NCBI GenBank assembly: GCA_905183005.1
Contig: CAJJDO010000016.1
Coordinates: 627,949-691,948 of the forward strand
Length of the DNA stretch: 64,000 nucleotides
Source of the DNA: Paramecium pentaurelia
Lineage: Eukaryota; Ciliophora; Oligohymenophorea; Peniculida; Parameciidae
Direction: 5' to 3'
Below the pieces are notes generated by a model. That model worked only from the letters and a program-made list of their open reading frames with translations, did no database searches and was not told where the DNA came from. The position numbers and the translations under genes are program-made. Shown here piece by piece: positions 26,334 to 38,188 of the stretch (positions are counted from its first letter, which is position 1; each line of letters starts with the position of its first letter).

Positions 26334-27276
26334 ATGTTATTCCCAGAAATTATTTCTGAAAAGTACATAATTGAATTTAAAGAAATCAAATCTTGCAAAT
26401 TGAAAAAGAATGAACCCTCTTATTTTTAAGCTTGGGCATTTGTTAATTTAGATCTAGTATATATTTTAAATATAATTAGATTGATATGTACAAATTACAA
26501 ACATTTTTACGCATTTTATGTATTTTAGCATATTTTGAGTGCAAAAAATATTTTGAAACATTTCTCAAAGATTATAAGTCTAAATATGATAATGATCTCT
26601 TTAAAGTGTTTTTACTATTATAAACCCAAAAAAAAGAATTTTAAATAGAAGCAGATGATTTCTTTCTTCAATTAATTGAAAAATGTGAATGTAAAAATAC
26701 TTAATTCATTTCATATATGTATAAATTCTGTAAAGAAAAGAATATGATTAAATGTTTAGGATATTTGGAATCTATAAAATCAACAAATAAGATTTCTTCA
26801 GAAAAACGAAAAGGATTTCAAAAATTTAAGGAAGAAGAAGTGAAAAAAGAGTCACTTTAAGAATCATAATAAACCTCTTAATAAATATTAATATAAACAT
26901 AGAATCCAACTTAAATAATAAAAAGACATTCATCAATTTATCCAAGAAAATCACTAGATTAATAATGTTAATTGATATAATTTTAAGAGTCAACAAAAGA
27001 TTTGATAAAATCAATTGGAATGAGTAGACCTTCATTAACAATGAGAACTATGAAAGATGGAATCAATCATAAATATAAGGTAATTAAGTGTTATTTATGT
27101 GAGTGAAGCGTGAAAATGATAATAGACAATAAAGATATTTAAAGAGTGAAATAAATTAGCAAAAACAATTTCATGAAGAGGTTTGTCTAAAATTAGAGAA
27201 AGTATAAAGAAGAAGGGTTATTTGTTGGAATTCTGAATGTTTGGCTCCTGAAACTCCTGAAATTTATAGTGATTGA
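26334..27276 (+). CDS. Cys-containing protein of unknown function
   Basis: 296 aa from ATG 26334 after two introns (26457-26479 and 27080-27108). The N-terminal half is hydrophobic/aromatic and helical (TFLRILCILAYFECKKYFET) with a later CECKN and KFCKEKNMIKC; the second half is Ser/Thr/Gln-rich with a basic coiled-coil-like end (QKQFHEEVCLKLEKVQRRRV). The frame upstream of the ATG is open back to about 26203 without another ATG, so the true start could be in an upstream exon. No domain recognised. It is followed after about 55 bp by the first trichocyst matrix protein copy. Confidence 0.6.
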
Positions 27277-27331
27277 TTGTTAGGGATTGATAATCGTATA
27301 AAGTCGTTTTTATTTAATTAATATTAAAATC

Positions 27332-28456
27332 ATGAAATCCTTAATCTTGATTGCCCTCATTGCTGTAGCCTTTACAGCTAGAGTTTAAGAGAGAAACATG
27401 GCTAAAGTCTAAGCTGATTTAGCTAAAAGTACATATGGAAAGGCATTACTTCATTTGGTTGAGTTACACTCAATGGCAGGTGGACCAGTTTAAGAGTTAA
27501 TCGATGCTATCGAAGAACTCATTAATGACTTAGAAGAAGAATTAGAAACATTAGAATTCAATTTCTAAGTGAGAACAAACGAACATAATGCACTTGTTGT
27601 CTCTCTTGAATAAGACATCCAAGATGCAGTTATTGGTATTTCAAAAATCTATGTATAGATGTCAACAACACATAAGACACTCTTGATAATTTACTTTATC
27701 CAAGAAGAAATCAAATCTAAAGCAAAATTGATACCGTTATTGGATACTAAGAAGAGAATAGAAAGAACTATGATGAAGCAGTCCTTGTTAGAGAATAAGA
27801 GCATGAAGCATTTGAAGCCTAAGTTGCTGAATTAAATGATGCAACTGCTTCAGTTGACGATGCACTTGCTTTACTTTCTTCATTGACAAATCCATCATTG
27901 TTGTAAATCAAAAGATTCTAAAATACTTTGAAAAATATTGAAAATAAATTAAGATCAAGATCTAGAATGGCCCCAATGATCAAGGCTCTCATTAGTTTAG
28001 CTTCCAATCAAAACTTTTCAAATTAAGATGTTTTGAAATCCATTGTTGATGCTCTTAATGATTTCAGAAATGCTGTAGTTGATCAAATCAATGATTTAAC
28101 AGCCTAAGAAGCTCAAGATGTTGCTGATCATGAAGATTATCTTGAATAATTGGATTCTGAATTTGCAGAATTTGGAAGATAAATTGACAGAGCAACTGTA
28201 GACTTGACTGCAACCAATGGTATTAATTAATATTATATATTTTATAGAAAAGATTGACTCAATGGTTGAATTCAGAGATTAAAGAGCAGCTGATTAAAAA
28301 TAATACACTGCTGAATTAGAATTGGAAAATAACACTTATGCTGAAGAAACCGATATTTACACCAATACCAAGAATGAATTCACTAGAGAATTGGGAGTCA
28401 GTGAATAGGCTTTAGCACTTGTTTAAAGTGTTGATTTCTCAAACATCTAGGTTTGA
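27332..28456 (+). CDS. Trichocyst matrix protein precursor (copy 1)
   Basis: 357 aa after two introns (27636-27658 and 28220-28247). Signal peptide MKSLILIALIAVAFTARV leads into acidic heptad-rich sequence: EELINDLEEELETLE, then a long coiled coil and an alanine/glutamate-rich second half ending SVDFSNIQV. These secretory precursors are processed and packed as a crystalline lattice in trichocysts, the dart-like exocytic organelles of Paramecium; charged coiled coils and a signal peptide of this type are typical of that multigene family. The intron at 27636 was placed so that the exon reads DAVIDVNNTQDTLDNLL. Which TMP subfamily it is was not decided. Confidence 0.9.
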
Positions 28457-28538
28457 TATTAATAAAATATACACATCAATTATTACAATCGTATAATTAT
28501 ATNTATAAAGTCGTTTTTATTTAATTAATATTAAAATC

Positions 28539-29663
28539 ATGAAATCCTTAATCTTGATTGCCCTCATTGCTGTAGCCTTTACAGCTAGAGTTTAAGAGAG
28601 AAACATGGCTAAAGTCTAAGCTGATTTAGCTAAAAGTACATATGGAAAGGCATTACTTCATTTGGTTGAGTTACACTCAATGGCAGGTGGACCAGTTTAA
28701 GAGTTAATCGATGCTATCGAAGAACTCATTAATGACTTAGAAGAAGAATTAGAAACATTAGAATTCAATTTCTAAGTGAGAACAAACGAACATAATGCAC
28801 TTGTTGTCTCTCTTGAATAAGACATCCAAGATGCAGTTATTGGTATTTCAAAAATCTATGTATAGATGTCAACAACACATAAGACACTCTTGATAATTTA
28901 CTTTATCCAAGAAGAAATCAAATCTAAAGCAAAATTGATACCGTTATTGGATACTAAGAAGAGAATAGAAAGAACTATGATGAAGCAGTCCTTGTTAGAG
29001 AATAAGAGCATGAAGCATTTGAAGCCTAAGTTGCTGAATTAAATGATGCAACTGCTTCAGTTGACGATGCACTTGCTTTACTTTCTTCATTGACAAATCC
29101 ATCATTGTTGTAAATCAAAAGATTCTAAAATACTTTGAAAAATATTGAAAATAAATTAAGATCAAGATCTAGAATGGCCCCAATGATCAAGGCTCTCATT
29201 AGTTTAGCTTCCAATCAAAACTTTTCAAATTAAGATGTTTTGAAATCCATTGTTGATGCTCTTAATGATTTCAGAAATGCTGTAGTTGATCAAATCAATG
29301 ATTTAACAGCCTAAGAAGCTCAAGATGTTGCTGATCATGAAGATTATCTTGAATAATTGGATTCTGAATTTGCAGAATTTGGAAGATAAATTGACAGAGC
29401 AACTGTAGACTTGACTGCAACCAATGGTATTAATTAATATTATATATTTTATAGAAAAGATTGACTCAATGGTTGAATTCAGAGATTAAAGAGCAGCTGA
29501 TTAAAAATAATACACTGCTGAATTAGAATTGGAAAATAACACTTATGCTGAAGAAACCGATATTTACACCAATACCAAGAATGAATTCACTAGAGAATTG
29601 GGAGTCAGTGAATAGGCTTTAGCACTTGTTTAAAGTGTTGATTTCTCAAACATCTAGGTTTGA
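28539..29663 (+). CDS. Trichocyst matrix protein precursor (copy 2, identical)
   Basis: Reads the same as the gene at 27332 in exons, both introns (28843-28865, 29427-29454) and flanks, base for base as far as I compared. It lies between two single N characters (28503 and 29740), so it is probably one contig of an unresolved assembly rather than proof of a separate locus. Signal peptide, coiled coils and C terminus as for copy 1. Confidence 0.75.
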
Positions 29664-29775
29664 TATTAATAAAATATACACATCAATTATTACAATCGTA
29701 TAATTATATTTATATATAAAGAGATTATATTTTTAATAANTATAAAGTCGTTTTTATTTAATTAATATTAAAATC

Positions 29776-30900
29776 ATGAAATCCTTAATCTTGATTGCCC
29801 TCATTGCTGTAGCCTTTACAGCTAGAGTTTAAGAGAGAAACATGGCTAAAGTCTAAGCTGATTTAGCTAAAAGTACATATGGAAAGGCATTACTTCATTT
29901 GGTTGAGTTACACTCAATGGCAGGTGGACCAGTTTAAGAGTTAATCGATGCTATCGAAGAACTCATTAATGACTTAGAAGAAGAATTAGAAACATTAGAA
30001 TTCAATTTCTAAGTGAGAACAAACGAACATAATGCACTTGTTGTCTCTCTTGAATAAGACATCCAAGATGCAGTTATTGGTATTTCAAAAATCTATGTAT
30101 AGATGTCAACAACACATAAGACACTCTTGATAATTTACTTTATCCAAGAAGAAATCAAATCTAAAGCAAAATTGATACCGTTATTGGATACTAAGAAGAG
30201 AATAGAAAGAACTATGATGAAGCAGTCCTTGTTAGAGAATAAGAGCATGAAGCATTTGAAGCCTAAGTTGCTGAATTAAATGATGCAACTGCTTCAGTTG
30301 ACGATGCACTTGCTTTACTTTCTTCATTGACAAATCCATCATTGTTGTAAATCAAAAGATTCTAAAATACTTTGAAAAATATTGAAAATAAATTAAGATC
30401 AAGATCTAGAATGGCCCCAATGATCAAGGCTCTCATTAGTTTAGCTTCCAATCAAAACTTTTCAAATTAAGATGTTTTGAAATCCATTGTTGATGCTCTT
30501 AATGATTTCAGAAATGCTGTAGTTGATCAAATCAATGATTTAACAGCCTAAGAAGCTCAAGATGTTGCTGATCATGAAGATTATCTTGAATAATTGGATT
30601 CTGAATTTGCAGAATTTGGAAGATAAATTGACAGAGCAACTGTAGACTTGACTGCAACCAATGGTATTAATTAATATTATATATTTTATAGAAAAGATTG
30701 ACTCAATGGTTGAATTCAGAGATTAAAGAGCAGCTGATTAAAAATAATACACTGCTGAATTAGAATTGGAAAATAACACTTATGCTGAAGAAACCGATAT
30801 TTACACCAATACCAAGAATGAATTCACTAGAGAATTGGGAGTCAGTGAATAGGCTTTAGCACTTGTTTAAAGTGTTGATTTCTCAAACATCTAGGTTTGA
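29776..30900 (+). CDS. Trichocyst matrix protein precursor (copy 3, identical)
   Basis: Again the same 357-aa protein with introns 30080-30102 and 30664-30691. Its 3' flank runs on without an N into unique sequence, so this copy is physically anchored to the right side of the locus, while copy 1 is anchored on the left. Whether the genome has one, two, three or more copies in tandem cannot be read from the window. Confidence 0.8.
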
Positions 30901-31025
30901 TATTAATAAAATATACACATCAATTATTACAATCGTATAATTATATTTATATATAAAGAGATTATATTTTTAATAAATGATATATAAATACAGTAATAAG
31001 ATATATATTTTATAATAATAATCAA

Positions 31026-31925
31026 TCAAACATTAAGTTATTATCTACTTGAACTTTTTGGCATAGAAGTAGATGAATTATGATGTTTTCGTTATTTACT
31101 AAAGGTTTTCCCTTCTGATTTTGCCAATTTTCGATCTGATTATGGAGACTATTTTGTAGATAACAAAGTTTATAGTAGTAATTTTTAATTTTTCAATAAA
31201 CAAATTTCATCTTTAATTGTTCTTTTTTCACTTTCAAATTTTTATGCAAATTCAAATGTTTAATATTTCAATTTATCTATTTCATTTCTATACAAACTCA
31301 ATAGTTAATCATCATTTTGGGGTTAAGATGTTGAGGATCTTGTAGGAATATTGAGAGTTCGAACAGCACATGTTGCTTCTGAATCTATTTCATCTCCTGT
31401 AACTATAGAAGATTTTTTTGAATGCAAACCAAATAAATTCTTTTCGCTTTTATGTTTTAATTATTTTTGAACTCTTAATTTAATATTAAGATCATAAATT
31501 ATATCATCTTTTTATTTTAGCTATTTCTTTAAACTTTCTATTGCCATCTCATATTTCTATTTTGATATTTTCATCAATTTTTCATGTTCCATTTACACTT
31601 ACATAAGGAGATCTTAAAATTGCATTTCTTTCTTAAAAAACTCTTATTATTGTTATAGCAATTTTTCGTTTAAGTGTTAAACTTACATTGATAATTGCTT
31701 TTCTTGCTATTAATTAAACGCTTTGGCCTTACTATACTAATTTAACGAATCAGTATATTCATCTTGTTCTGTTTAATTTTTGTTTGAACTCTGAAAACAA
31801 GGTTATAACATCGATTTTATTTAATCACTTGGACGAATAATTGTCATTGATTAACTTGTGTATTGAGAATAGATTAAATCATCGACTGTTTCTTAAGCTT
31901 AATATTACTTAGGTCTGTTGTTCAT
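31026..31925 (-). CDS. Coiled-coil protein of unknown function
   Basis: An intronless 299-aa code-6 frame. N-terminal Gln/Ser-rich part (MNNRPKQYQAQETVDDLIYS), a central coiled coil (QQQEFFKKEMQFQDLLMQVQ and ESLKKQLKQKDDIIYDLNIK), a short Ser-rich linker with TRSSTSQPQ, a second coiled coil (LYRNEIDKLKYQTFEFAQKF) and a basic Ser-rich end (SSTSMPKSSSRQQLNV). This layout is common in basal-body and cortical cytoskeleton proteins, but nothing specific was recognised. It is divergent from the zinc-finger gene with 47 bp between start codons. Confidence 0.75.
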
Positions 31926-31972
31926 TAAGCAATTATTTATAAATATGAATGCATTAATAACAATAAGTTAAA

Positions 31973-33131
31973 ATGGATCAAGTTAATTCAACTAATAAAG
32001 ACGATGCATCAGTATAAGCAAGAGCTAGAAGGAGAAGGAATGATTAAAGTAGTAGGGATTATACATGTGGATGTGGAAAGAGCTATTTAAGTTATCCCGC
32101 ATTATATACACATTTGAAGTATTGCAACTTATATATGGAGGCAAAAACATCAAGGAAGTCCACCTTAAGGGACTACTCAACCTAATAATATGAATCCCAA
32201 AGCAAATAGGGGTAGACCCAAGAGAGTATAAATGATTTTAGTAATTCAAGTTAGATGAAAATGATTTAAAGGAAGGAAAATCAGATGATGAAAGATCAAT
32301 TAGTAATAATGAGCCTGATGAAACAATTGAATAAGTCCTTCTCTTTTTAGATAGCATTGGCAATTTTAGATCTGTAATAATTCATTATTCAATTTCAAGG
32401 TCATTAAATATGAAAAAGAAGAAGAAAAATAAGGCTATTTATTGAATTACTTTCCAAAAGATTATTTTAATAATTGTCAAGATTATTAGTCTATCTATAA
32501 TAATATTAAGGACATTACAAATGAAAGAGTAAAAAATTGTGGTATAATTTAAAATAGGTAAAAAATCCAGATCATGATCCTCTAAATAAAGAGGAAATTG
32601 ATAAAGATAAAAACATTAAGAAAACTTAAATAAGTAAAATCTTAGCCTATTTTCTTGTGGCTATAGGCCCTTTATTAAATGAAGATGCTTACAAGGAAGT
32701 AATATTATATTTTTGATAAAGATGGCTACTTTTATTGTTTTATTTTCAATGGCACTTAATGAAACGGGTTATCAGGCCCTATAAAATTATGAATAAGAAT
32801 AATATCAGCAAGGAGATACTGATAAAAAGCCTTAATCTCTTGTCAAACAAGGTATGGATACATTTAGTATCAAGACTAAAATATGAATGCAACATATTGC
32901 GAAGAATAAAATGGTGAACACATTTTATTAATAACAAATGATTTTATTTTGTCATTTTTACCACAGAACTTCCCTAAATTGGGAAATATAGAAAAAACAT
33001 TTAGAATATTTGGTAGTCCAGATGAAAAATTAAAAAATGCTGTTTATGTTACTTAACATTTATCTTATTGGTTGTATGCTATGAAATTTACTAACTCAAG
33101 ATTAGCTTTATACACAGATGATGATTAATGA
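31973..33131 (+). CDS. Zinc-finger protein with AT-hook
   Basis: 336 aa after six introns (32119-32140, 32226-32250, 32374-32399, 32529-32557, 32699-32721, 32852-32874). Near residue 28 is a single finger, YTCGCGKSYLSYPALYTHLK then QKH: two Cys spaced C-x-C, a hydrophobic core and His-x4-His, a variant of C2H2. It is followed closely by NRGRPKR, an AT-hook core that binds the minor groove of A+T-rich DNA. The rest contains an acidic region and a conserved-looking half with MATFIVLFSMALNETGYQ, LVKQ and FRIFGSPDEKL. Likely nuclear and DNA-binding (inference). Intron 1 splits the finger; removing it is needed to obtain the second His. Confidence 0.8.
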
Positions 33132-33392
33132 TAAAATAATCATAATTGTTAATTTGATATATTTTTATTTTAATTATTCTTTATTTTAAAGTTTTTTTAT
33201 ATAAAATTATTAATTATATTTATATAGATATCTCAAATAGAATCCTAATAAATTAAAATATCATTATTTTTTAAACAAAATATTATTAATAAAATTTGAT
33301 TCATTTTATAATTAAATTTAAATCATATAAATATATAAATTATATAATAATGTTTAAATGGAGAATTAATCAATTTAAAACAACTGAGTATT

Positions 33393-34619
33393 TCATTATT
33401 ATGATAATATTTCACTCTGTCCCCATTTAATTGGTTATCCATTTTACCAAACTCCCTTTCTTACTTTATTATTATATGTAAATGTCCCTTCTCCATTTTA
33501 TTTTCCATTTTTCCATTATCCTTTATAAATTCTTCCATCTGACCAATCTAATTCTCCATATCCATTTCTTTAATCCCTTTCAAACTAAAATTAACATAAT
33601 TTTCATACATTTCCTTTATAAATCTTTCCATCAGGCCATGTATAAATTCCATATCCATTCATTTGATTCAACATCCATTCTCCTTTATACTATGAATTAA
33701 TATGAAACTTACTTTTTTTCCATCTTTCCAACAATATTCACCATTACCATGAGGCATACCATCAAGTAATTCTCCTTCATATTTGGAACCATCAGGCCAT
33801 TCAAATATACCATAACCTGTTTTTTAACCATTCTAATAAGTGCCTTCATACCTTTATCCATTATTCCATTGTTCAATTCCTTTCTCAATATCATATAATT
33901 TATTACTCCATGTTATTTATCTTCAACCCAATCACCATTATATGTTGTCCCATCAATCATAACATATTTTCCTACTCCCCAAGCCTTATCATTTATCCAT
34001 TATCCCTCATAGCTAATACTTATATTCAAAATATACTAATAACCATTTGGTAAAACCATTCTTCCATATCCATGTTATTAATCATTGTTCCATTCCCCCT
34101 CATAAATCGATCCAAAGGAATAGAGTTATTTACCAAACCCATGCCTCCTACTATCTAACCATTATCCTTAGTAAATCATCCTTATTATAATTTTATATGT
34201 ACCCTTCATCAATTTAAACTGGACCAACTTATGTAAGAGTTTAATCTTTAATAATTGGAAATGGAAAGGGGCCTTAAATTAATAAGAATAAGTACCTAAA
34301 GAGTTAAATATCTTTATAGCTAGTGAAGTTTATTCATCAAAAATCTATGCTATTAAAGAATGTAGATATACATTAACATTATTAATCAGTACTCCTCTAT
34401 AACTCTTAATGCTGTCATAGTTCTCTTCCTGTGCTAGATTTGAATGCTAAGCCATACATCAATTTTCTCTGATCTAATTGGTGAACTTGGGGTTTCATTC
34501 GATTCTTTTATTTTAGTTTGCATTCCAATCTCTAAATTTTCATTATTTATGTATATTGGAGCTGTTATTGCAGTAAAGGATTCCTTCTCCTGTGTAGTAT
34601 TTGTACAACAAGTTCCCAT
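33393..34619 (-). CDS. MORN-repeat protein with MGTCC acylation-type N terminus
   Basis: 352 aa after seven introns (34429-34457, 34273-34295, 34181-34202, 34013-34036, 33884-33906, 33690-33712, 33585-33608). The start MGTCCTN has Gly2, Ser/Thr-like context and Cys4/Cys5, as in proteins that are N-myristoylated and palmitoylated. From about residue 120 there are nine MORN repeats, for example SIYEGEWNNDQQHGYGRMV, TTYNGDWVEDKQHGKG, KIYKGNFERDQRNGYGEL. MORN arrays bind membranes and scaffold cortical structures. Together this predicts a membrane-tethered cortical or ciliary protein (inference). The region before the repeats (SYRGVLINNVNVYLHSLIAQ) is unknown. The seven introns were each required to keep the MORN register. 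Confidence 0.88.
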
Positions 34620-35077
34620 TTTATTATTTTAATTTTATATATGTAAAAAAAAAATTACTCAAAGCTTTCAATCTTTTATAAAAATCTTACAAAAGATAAA
34701 GAATTGTAAAAATTACAAATTTACTATTTCTAGAATCTAATTATGACAATTTCCTTAATCAAAAATATGATGACTTATGAACTTATAATAATAAATTATA
34801 ATCATGATAAAAAAATTATTTATTAAAATTATAAAATAATAATAAATTTTGTTTTGAAACTTCTCAAATTTCTAAGATTATTTTAAATAGTCAATTAGAT
34901 AAATCCTTATATCATTAAAGAGTTTAGATAAGCTTAATTAGAATAATTAATCATTTTTAAATGTAATCTTAATTGATTAAAAATAAATTTACTAATCTTA
35001 AAAATACTTTCCAAAAATTAAAGAAATTGCTTTTAAATTATTCATTATAATTTTGATTTTAATACTGGTATTAATAT
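34620..35077. other. Intergenic spacer, nothing recognised
   Basis: A+T-rich sequence between two minus-strand genes; holds the upstream region of the MORN gene and the 3' flank of the next. No open code-6 frame of note. Confidence 0.55.
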
Positions 35078-36779
35078 TCATTTAATTATCTAAACTTGCA
35101 ATCCATTTAACTTAACATAAAATTTAAAACTTCCAGATACACTCCCTTCAATATGAAGGTATTCCTAAAGGAAAAAAATAAAATTTACTGCAATTTCTTA
35201 TTTTCTGAAACTTAATAGTCTTTTTTCAGCTCTGTATTATAAAATATACTCTTAATTTATATCTATTTTCAATTATCCCTACCTTTGCTTCTCATTTTTA
35301 TACAATACTAACACATTAAATATATTCATACTTCCAGATTGATCCATATATATATTGTAAGTTCCTAGTTTTTTTCCATAATTATCAACATTTTACATAC
35401 CAAAAGAGGCTGTCTTTAATAATTATTATATATACAAGAGTTTTGTTTAATGGCTCTGTAAATTTAAATTTGACTTTTGCATTATCATTTAATGTAAAAG
35501 CTCCTTCAACTAAGGCTACACCTTATTAAACACAAAAATATTATGTGAATCTCAATGAATATTTTAAGTGTTTATCAGAATTTGTTAGATCAAACTTCTT
35601 GCCAACAAAATTTATTCTTTAATAAGCTTGAATATCTTAAACAACTGTATTTTATTATTTTTATCTTTATAATTCTTCTTCTGTCAATTATGTTTGTTGT
35701 TATGGATTGTCTTAAACTACAATTTTTTCTTCTTATTTCAAATTTTATTTTGTTTAATTTTGATATGAATCTATATTTTATTTATCTTCCAATTCTTCAT
35801 TTATATCTTAAACTTCAATTAATCTTATTTTAATGGGATTACTTTTTTTAATCTAAGCAGCTTCAGATGGTAATTAAAATTATATTCTATCATCATTATC
35901 ATTATTATATTCATTTTTAGGAATATAAGCAGTAAATTATGATTCAAGATTTTATTATTATTATTATTGATAATTTTTTTATGATTATTCTACAGTATAC
36001 TATTATGATCTTTATTGTTAGTTTTTTGCATTTTTATACCATCTTAGAGGTACATTTGTTTAATCTTCTTATTATTAGATATCATTTTTGTCCAAATTTA
36101 ATTGTTATTATGAATATTTATAATCATATTATTAATATTAATATGTTTAATTGGAGTTCTAATTCAATTAGTTATTTCTTTAATAATATAAATCTTCTTG
36201 TTGTTACTGTTTTTGGGTATCATTATAAGAAGATTATATTTCTAATTGATATTAAAGGTCTACTTAATCAATAAAATTTATCAATTCTTAAGTAATTCCA
36301 TTTAATTTATAATTGATCCCTTCTAAAAAAGTATTTATTTACTATTAATAAGGTGATTCAAATTAATAATAATATATTTCAATATATTTTTTAAGATTGT
36401 TATCAAATTAATAGTTTGAAGATAAACTCTCTATTTTCTCATTAATTTTAATTTAATCTTTCAAATGTACAAAATAAATTCTATAAATGATATCCATTCA
36501 ATTATTTTACTTTTAAAGATTAAAAAATAAAGACCTAATTCTTAAGTTAATTTATTATTCTTAATTTTCAATTTACTCAGAAATACTTTACTCTATCTAC
36601 ATTCTAAGTTTCTGGTTATATTCATTTAGTTTAATATTAACTTTTTTTTCAAATTTCTCTAAAGGATAAATTTTGTGTGAATAATATTAATGAGTTTATA
36701 AATCATTCCAATTTGTAATAACCCTATTTAATTTACAATCCTTATCAATACAGATTAGGTTTGATTCTGTTAATTTCAT
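35078..36779 (-). CDS. Cys/His and coiled-coil protein with Q-rich middle, unknown function
   Basis: About 541 aa after three introns (36481-36510, 35414-35435, 35165-35188; the last is in frame and stopless, so 8 residues are uncertain). The N terminus has C-x4-C-x... His pairs (NLICIDKDCKLNRV, then QTHQYYSHK), reminiscent of a degenerate B-box, then a coiled coil (QIEQSISEQIENQEQQINLR), then a long Gln/Asn-rich region with a run of six Gln. The C-terminal ~150 residues look globular and beta-rich, with two similar strands (VEGAFTLNDNAKVKFKF and IEGSVSGSFKFYVKLNG). The 30-nt intron was placed because it removes an in-frame TGA and keeps the frame. Antisense standard-code frames at 35555-35833 and 35939-36274 are shadows. 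Confidence 0.75.
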
Positions 36780-37227
36780 GTACTCAATAATTAAATAATA
36801 AAAATTTAATATAAACAGAACATATATAATTATATATAATTTTATATACTATTATAAACAAATTTACACATCTAATAAACTATAAAAATTTAGAATTTAT
36901 TTAAATTACTCATTAAATATAATTTAAAGTGATTCTTTTAATTTGTTTTATGTAAAAATTTATTAGTTTAAATTAAAGATTCGAATTGATACCAATATAA
37001 TTTAATTCAAATTTAATAATTTTCAATTCTAATATGAATATTCTTTGAGTTTATATCAAATATACATAATTTTAATTATACATTCCTAATAAGTAGATTA
37101 AATAAAAATTGTTATATAATGTGAAAAAAAAAGATTTATTTAATATATGTTTAATATATAATAGAATTATAGAGTGCAATTGTATTTACTAAACTAATAT
37201 ATTATTACTTTAAAATATTAATATATA
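36780..37227. other. Intergenic spacer, nothing recognised
   Basis: Highly A+T-rich, about 450 bp between two minus-strand genes, with TATATA runs around 36825-36845. No coding-like frame. Confidence 0.55.
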
Positions 37228-38188
37228 TCAAAACCTTTTTTCCACTAATGCTTATTATCTCCAACTCTCACTAAATTCATTCATTTAAGCCATAAATTCA
37301 TCTTAATATCCTCTAGGTGCTTTTTTTTTAACTGGTTTAAGATTTAATGATATGCCGTTTTTGTAAATAGGTTAATTTAAAGTGGAAGGATCAACTAAAG
37401 ATAATTAATAAATTATACCGAAAGGAAAAGAATCTTCTTCAGAACTGAATTTCAATTCCTCCTCATCAACAGGTTCATTTATATCATGTTTTAATTTACA
37501 TGTTTCTACATTATCTTAATGAGTAAATATTTTATGATTAGTATTGATTTTATTTTAATCTTTCTTTTTTTATCTCAAAGTATTTAATATTTGCTAGAAA
37601 TCTTCATTTCTTGATTTCTAAGACTATTATAGAGAAGTTTTCAACATCAATATTTCCTTATTTTTAATTTCCATATCAGAATTAAGATTTAAAATATGTT
37701 AAGAGAGAGTATCGATGTCAGATTATATTTTGTTTGCCAATAGTAAGAAAGTTTTTTTGAGTTCAGCAAAAAGAACTATTTTGAATGGTTACTCTAATTA
37801 TTCCATACGTTCAAGAATATGAAGGAATGATGTAAATGTTAATTCACTACAATTGGCACATTCAGTAGTTAAGCAAGATTCAAGCACTTTACTTATTCTA
37901 GTATAATGCTTACATATTTTTAATATCTTAAAAGCTAGAAGCATCCTCACAAGTATTATATTATCTAATACGCTTTCCTAATTTCTCTTTTAAAGTAGTG
38001 ACTACACTATTCTAAGTTGGTGAATATATTTCTTAACACACAGAACTCATTAATCTCTTATGCAATTATTGATAGTGATAGTTGTTAGTTTTCATTATTG
38101 AGAGGTTAGGACTTGAGCGATGTAAATTTTTTTATGATTGTCTCTGTATTTTACTAATAATTTCATCCAAATGAGAAGTCTTCTTCAT
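37228..38188 (-). CDS. Protein of unknown function with helical middle and conserved-looking tail
   Basis: 312 aa after one intron (37892-37913). Starts MKKTSHLDEIISKIQRQSQK; the middle is helical with Cys (LESCLTTECANCSELTFTSF) and leucine-rich (ERMEQLEQPFKIVLFAELKK); the tail has an acidic patch (DEEELKFSSEEDSFPFGI), then NGISLNLKPVKKKAPRGYQD and a last helix SESWRQQALVEKRF. The ATG used follows an in-frame TGA; a longer upstream start would need a 38-nt intron, beyond the usual size. No family recognised. Confidence 0.7.

Larger units (their letters stand above)
27297..30960 (+). repeat. Triplicated ~1.2-kb segment with single-N junctions
   Basis: Each unit begins at the same base (TATAAAGTCGTTTTTATT at 27297, 28504 and 29741) and units 2 and 3 each begin right after an N. 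Unit 1 is cut short at the N; units 2 and 3 share a longer 3' flank (TTATATATAAAGAGATTA...). Identity extends through introns and untranslated DNA with no difference seen. Confidence 0.9.

Noticed and set aside
27297..30960. Mobile element or segmental transposition explaining the triplicated unit.
   Set aside because: No terminal inverted repeats, target duplication or transposase; single-N junctions fit assembly gaps better.
35555..36274. Two plus-strand frames rich in Ile/Phe/Leu.
   Set aside because: Shadows of the Gln/Asn-rich part of the minus-strand gene 35078-36779.
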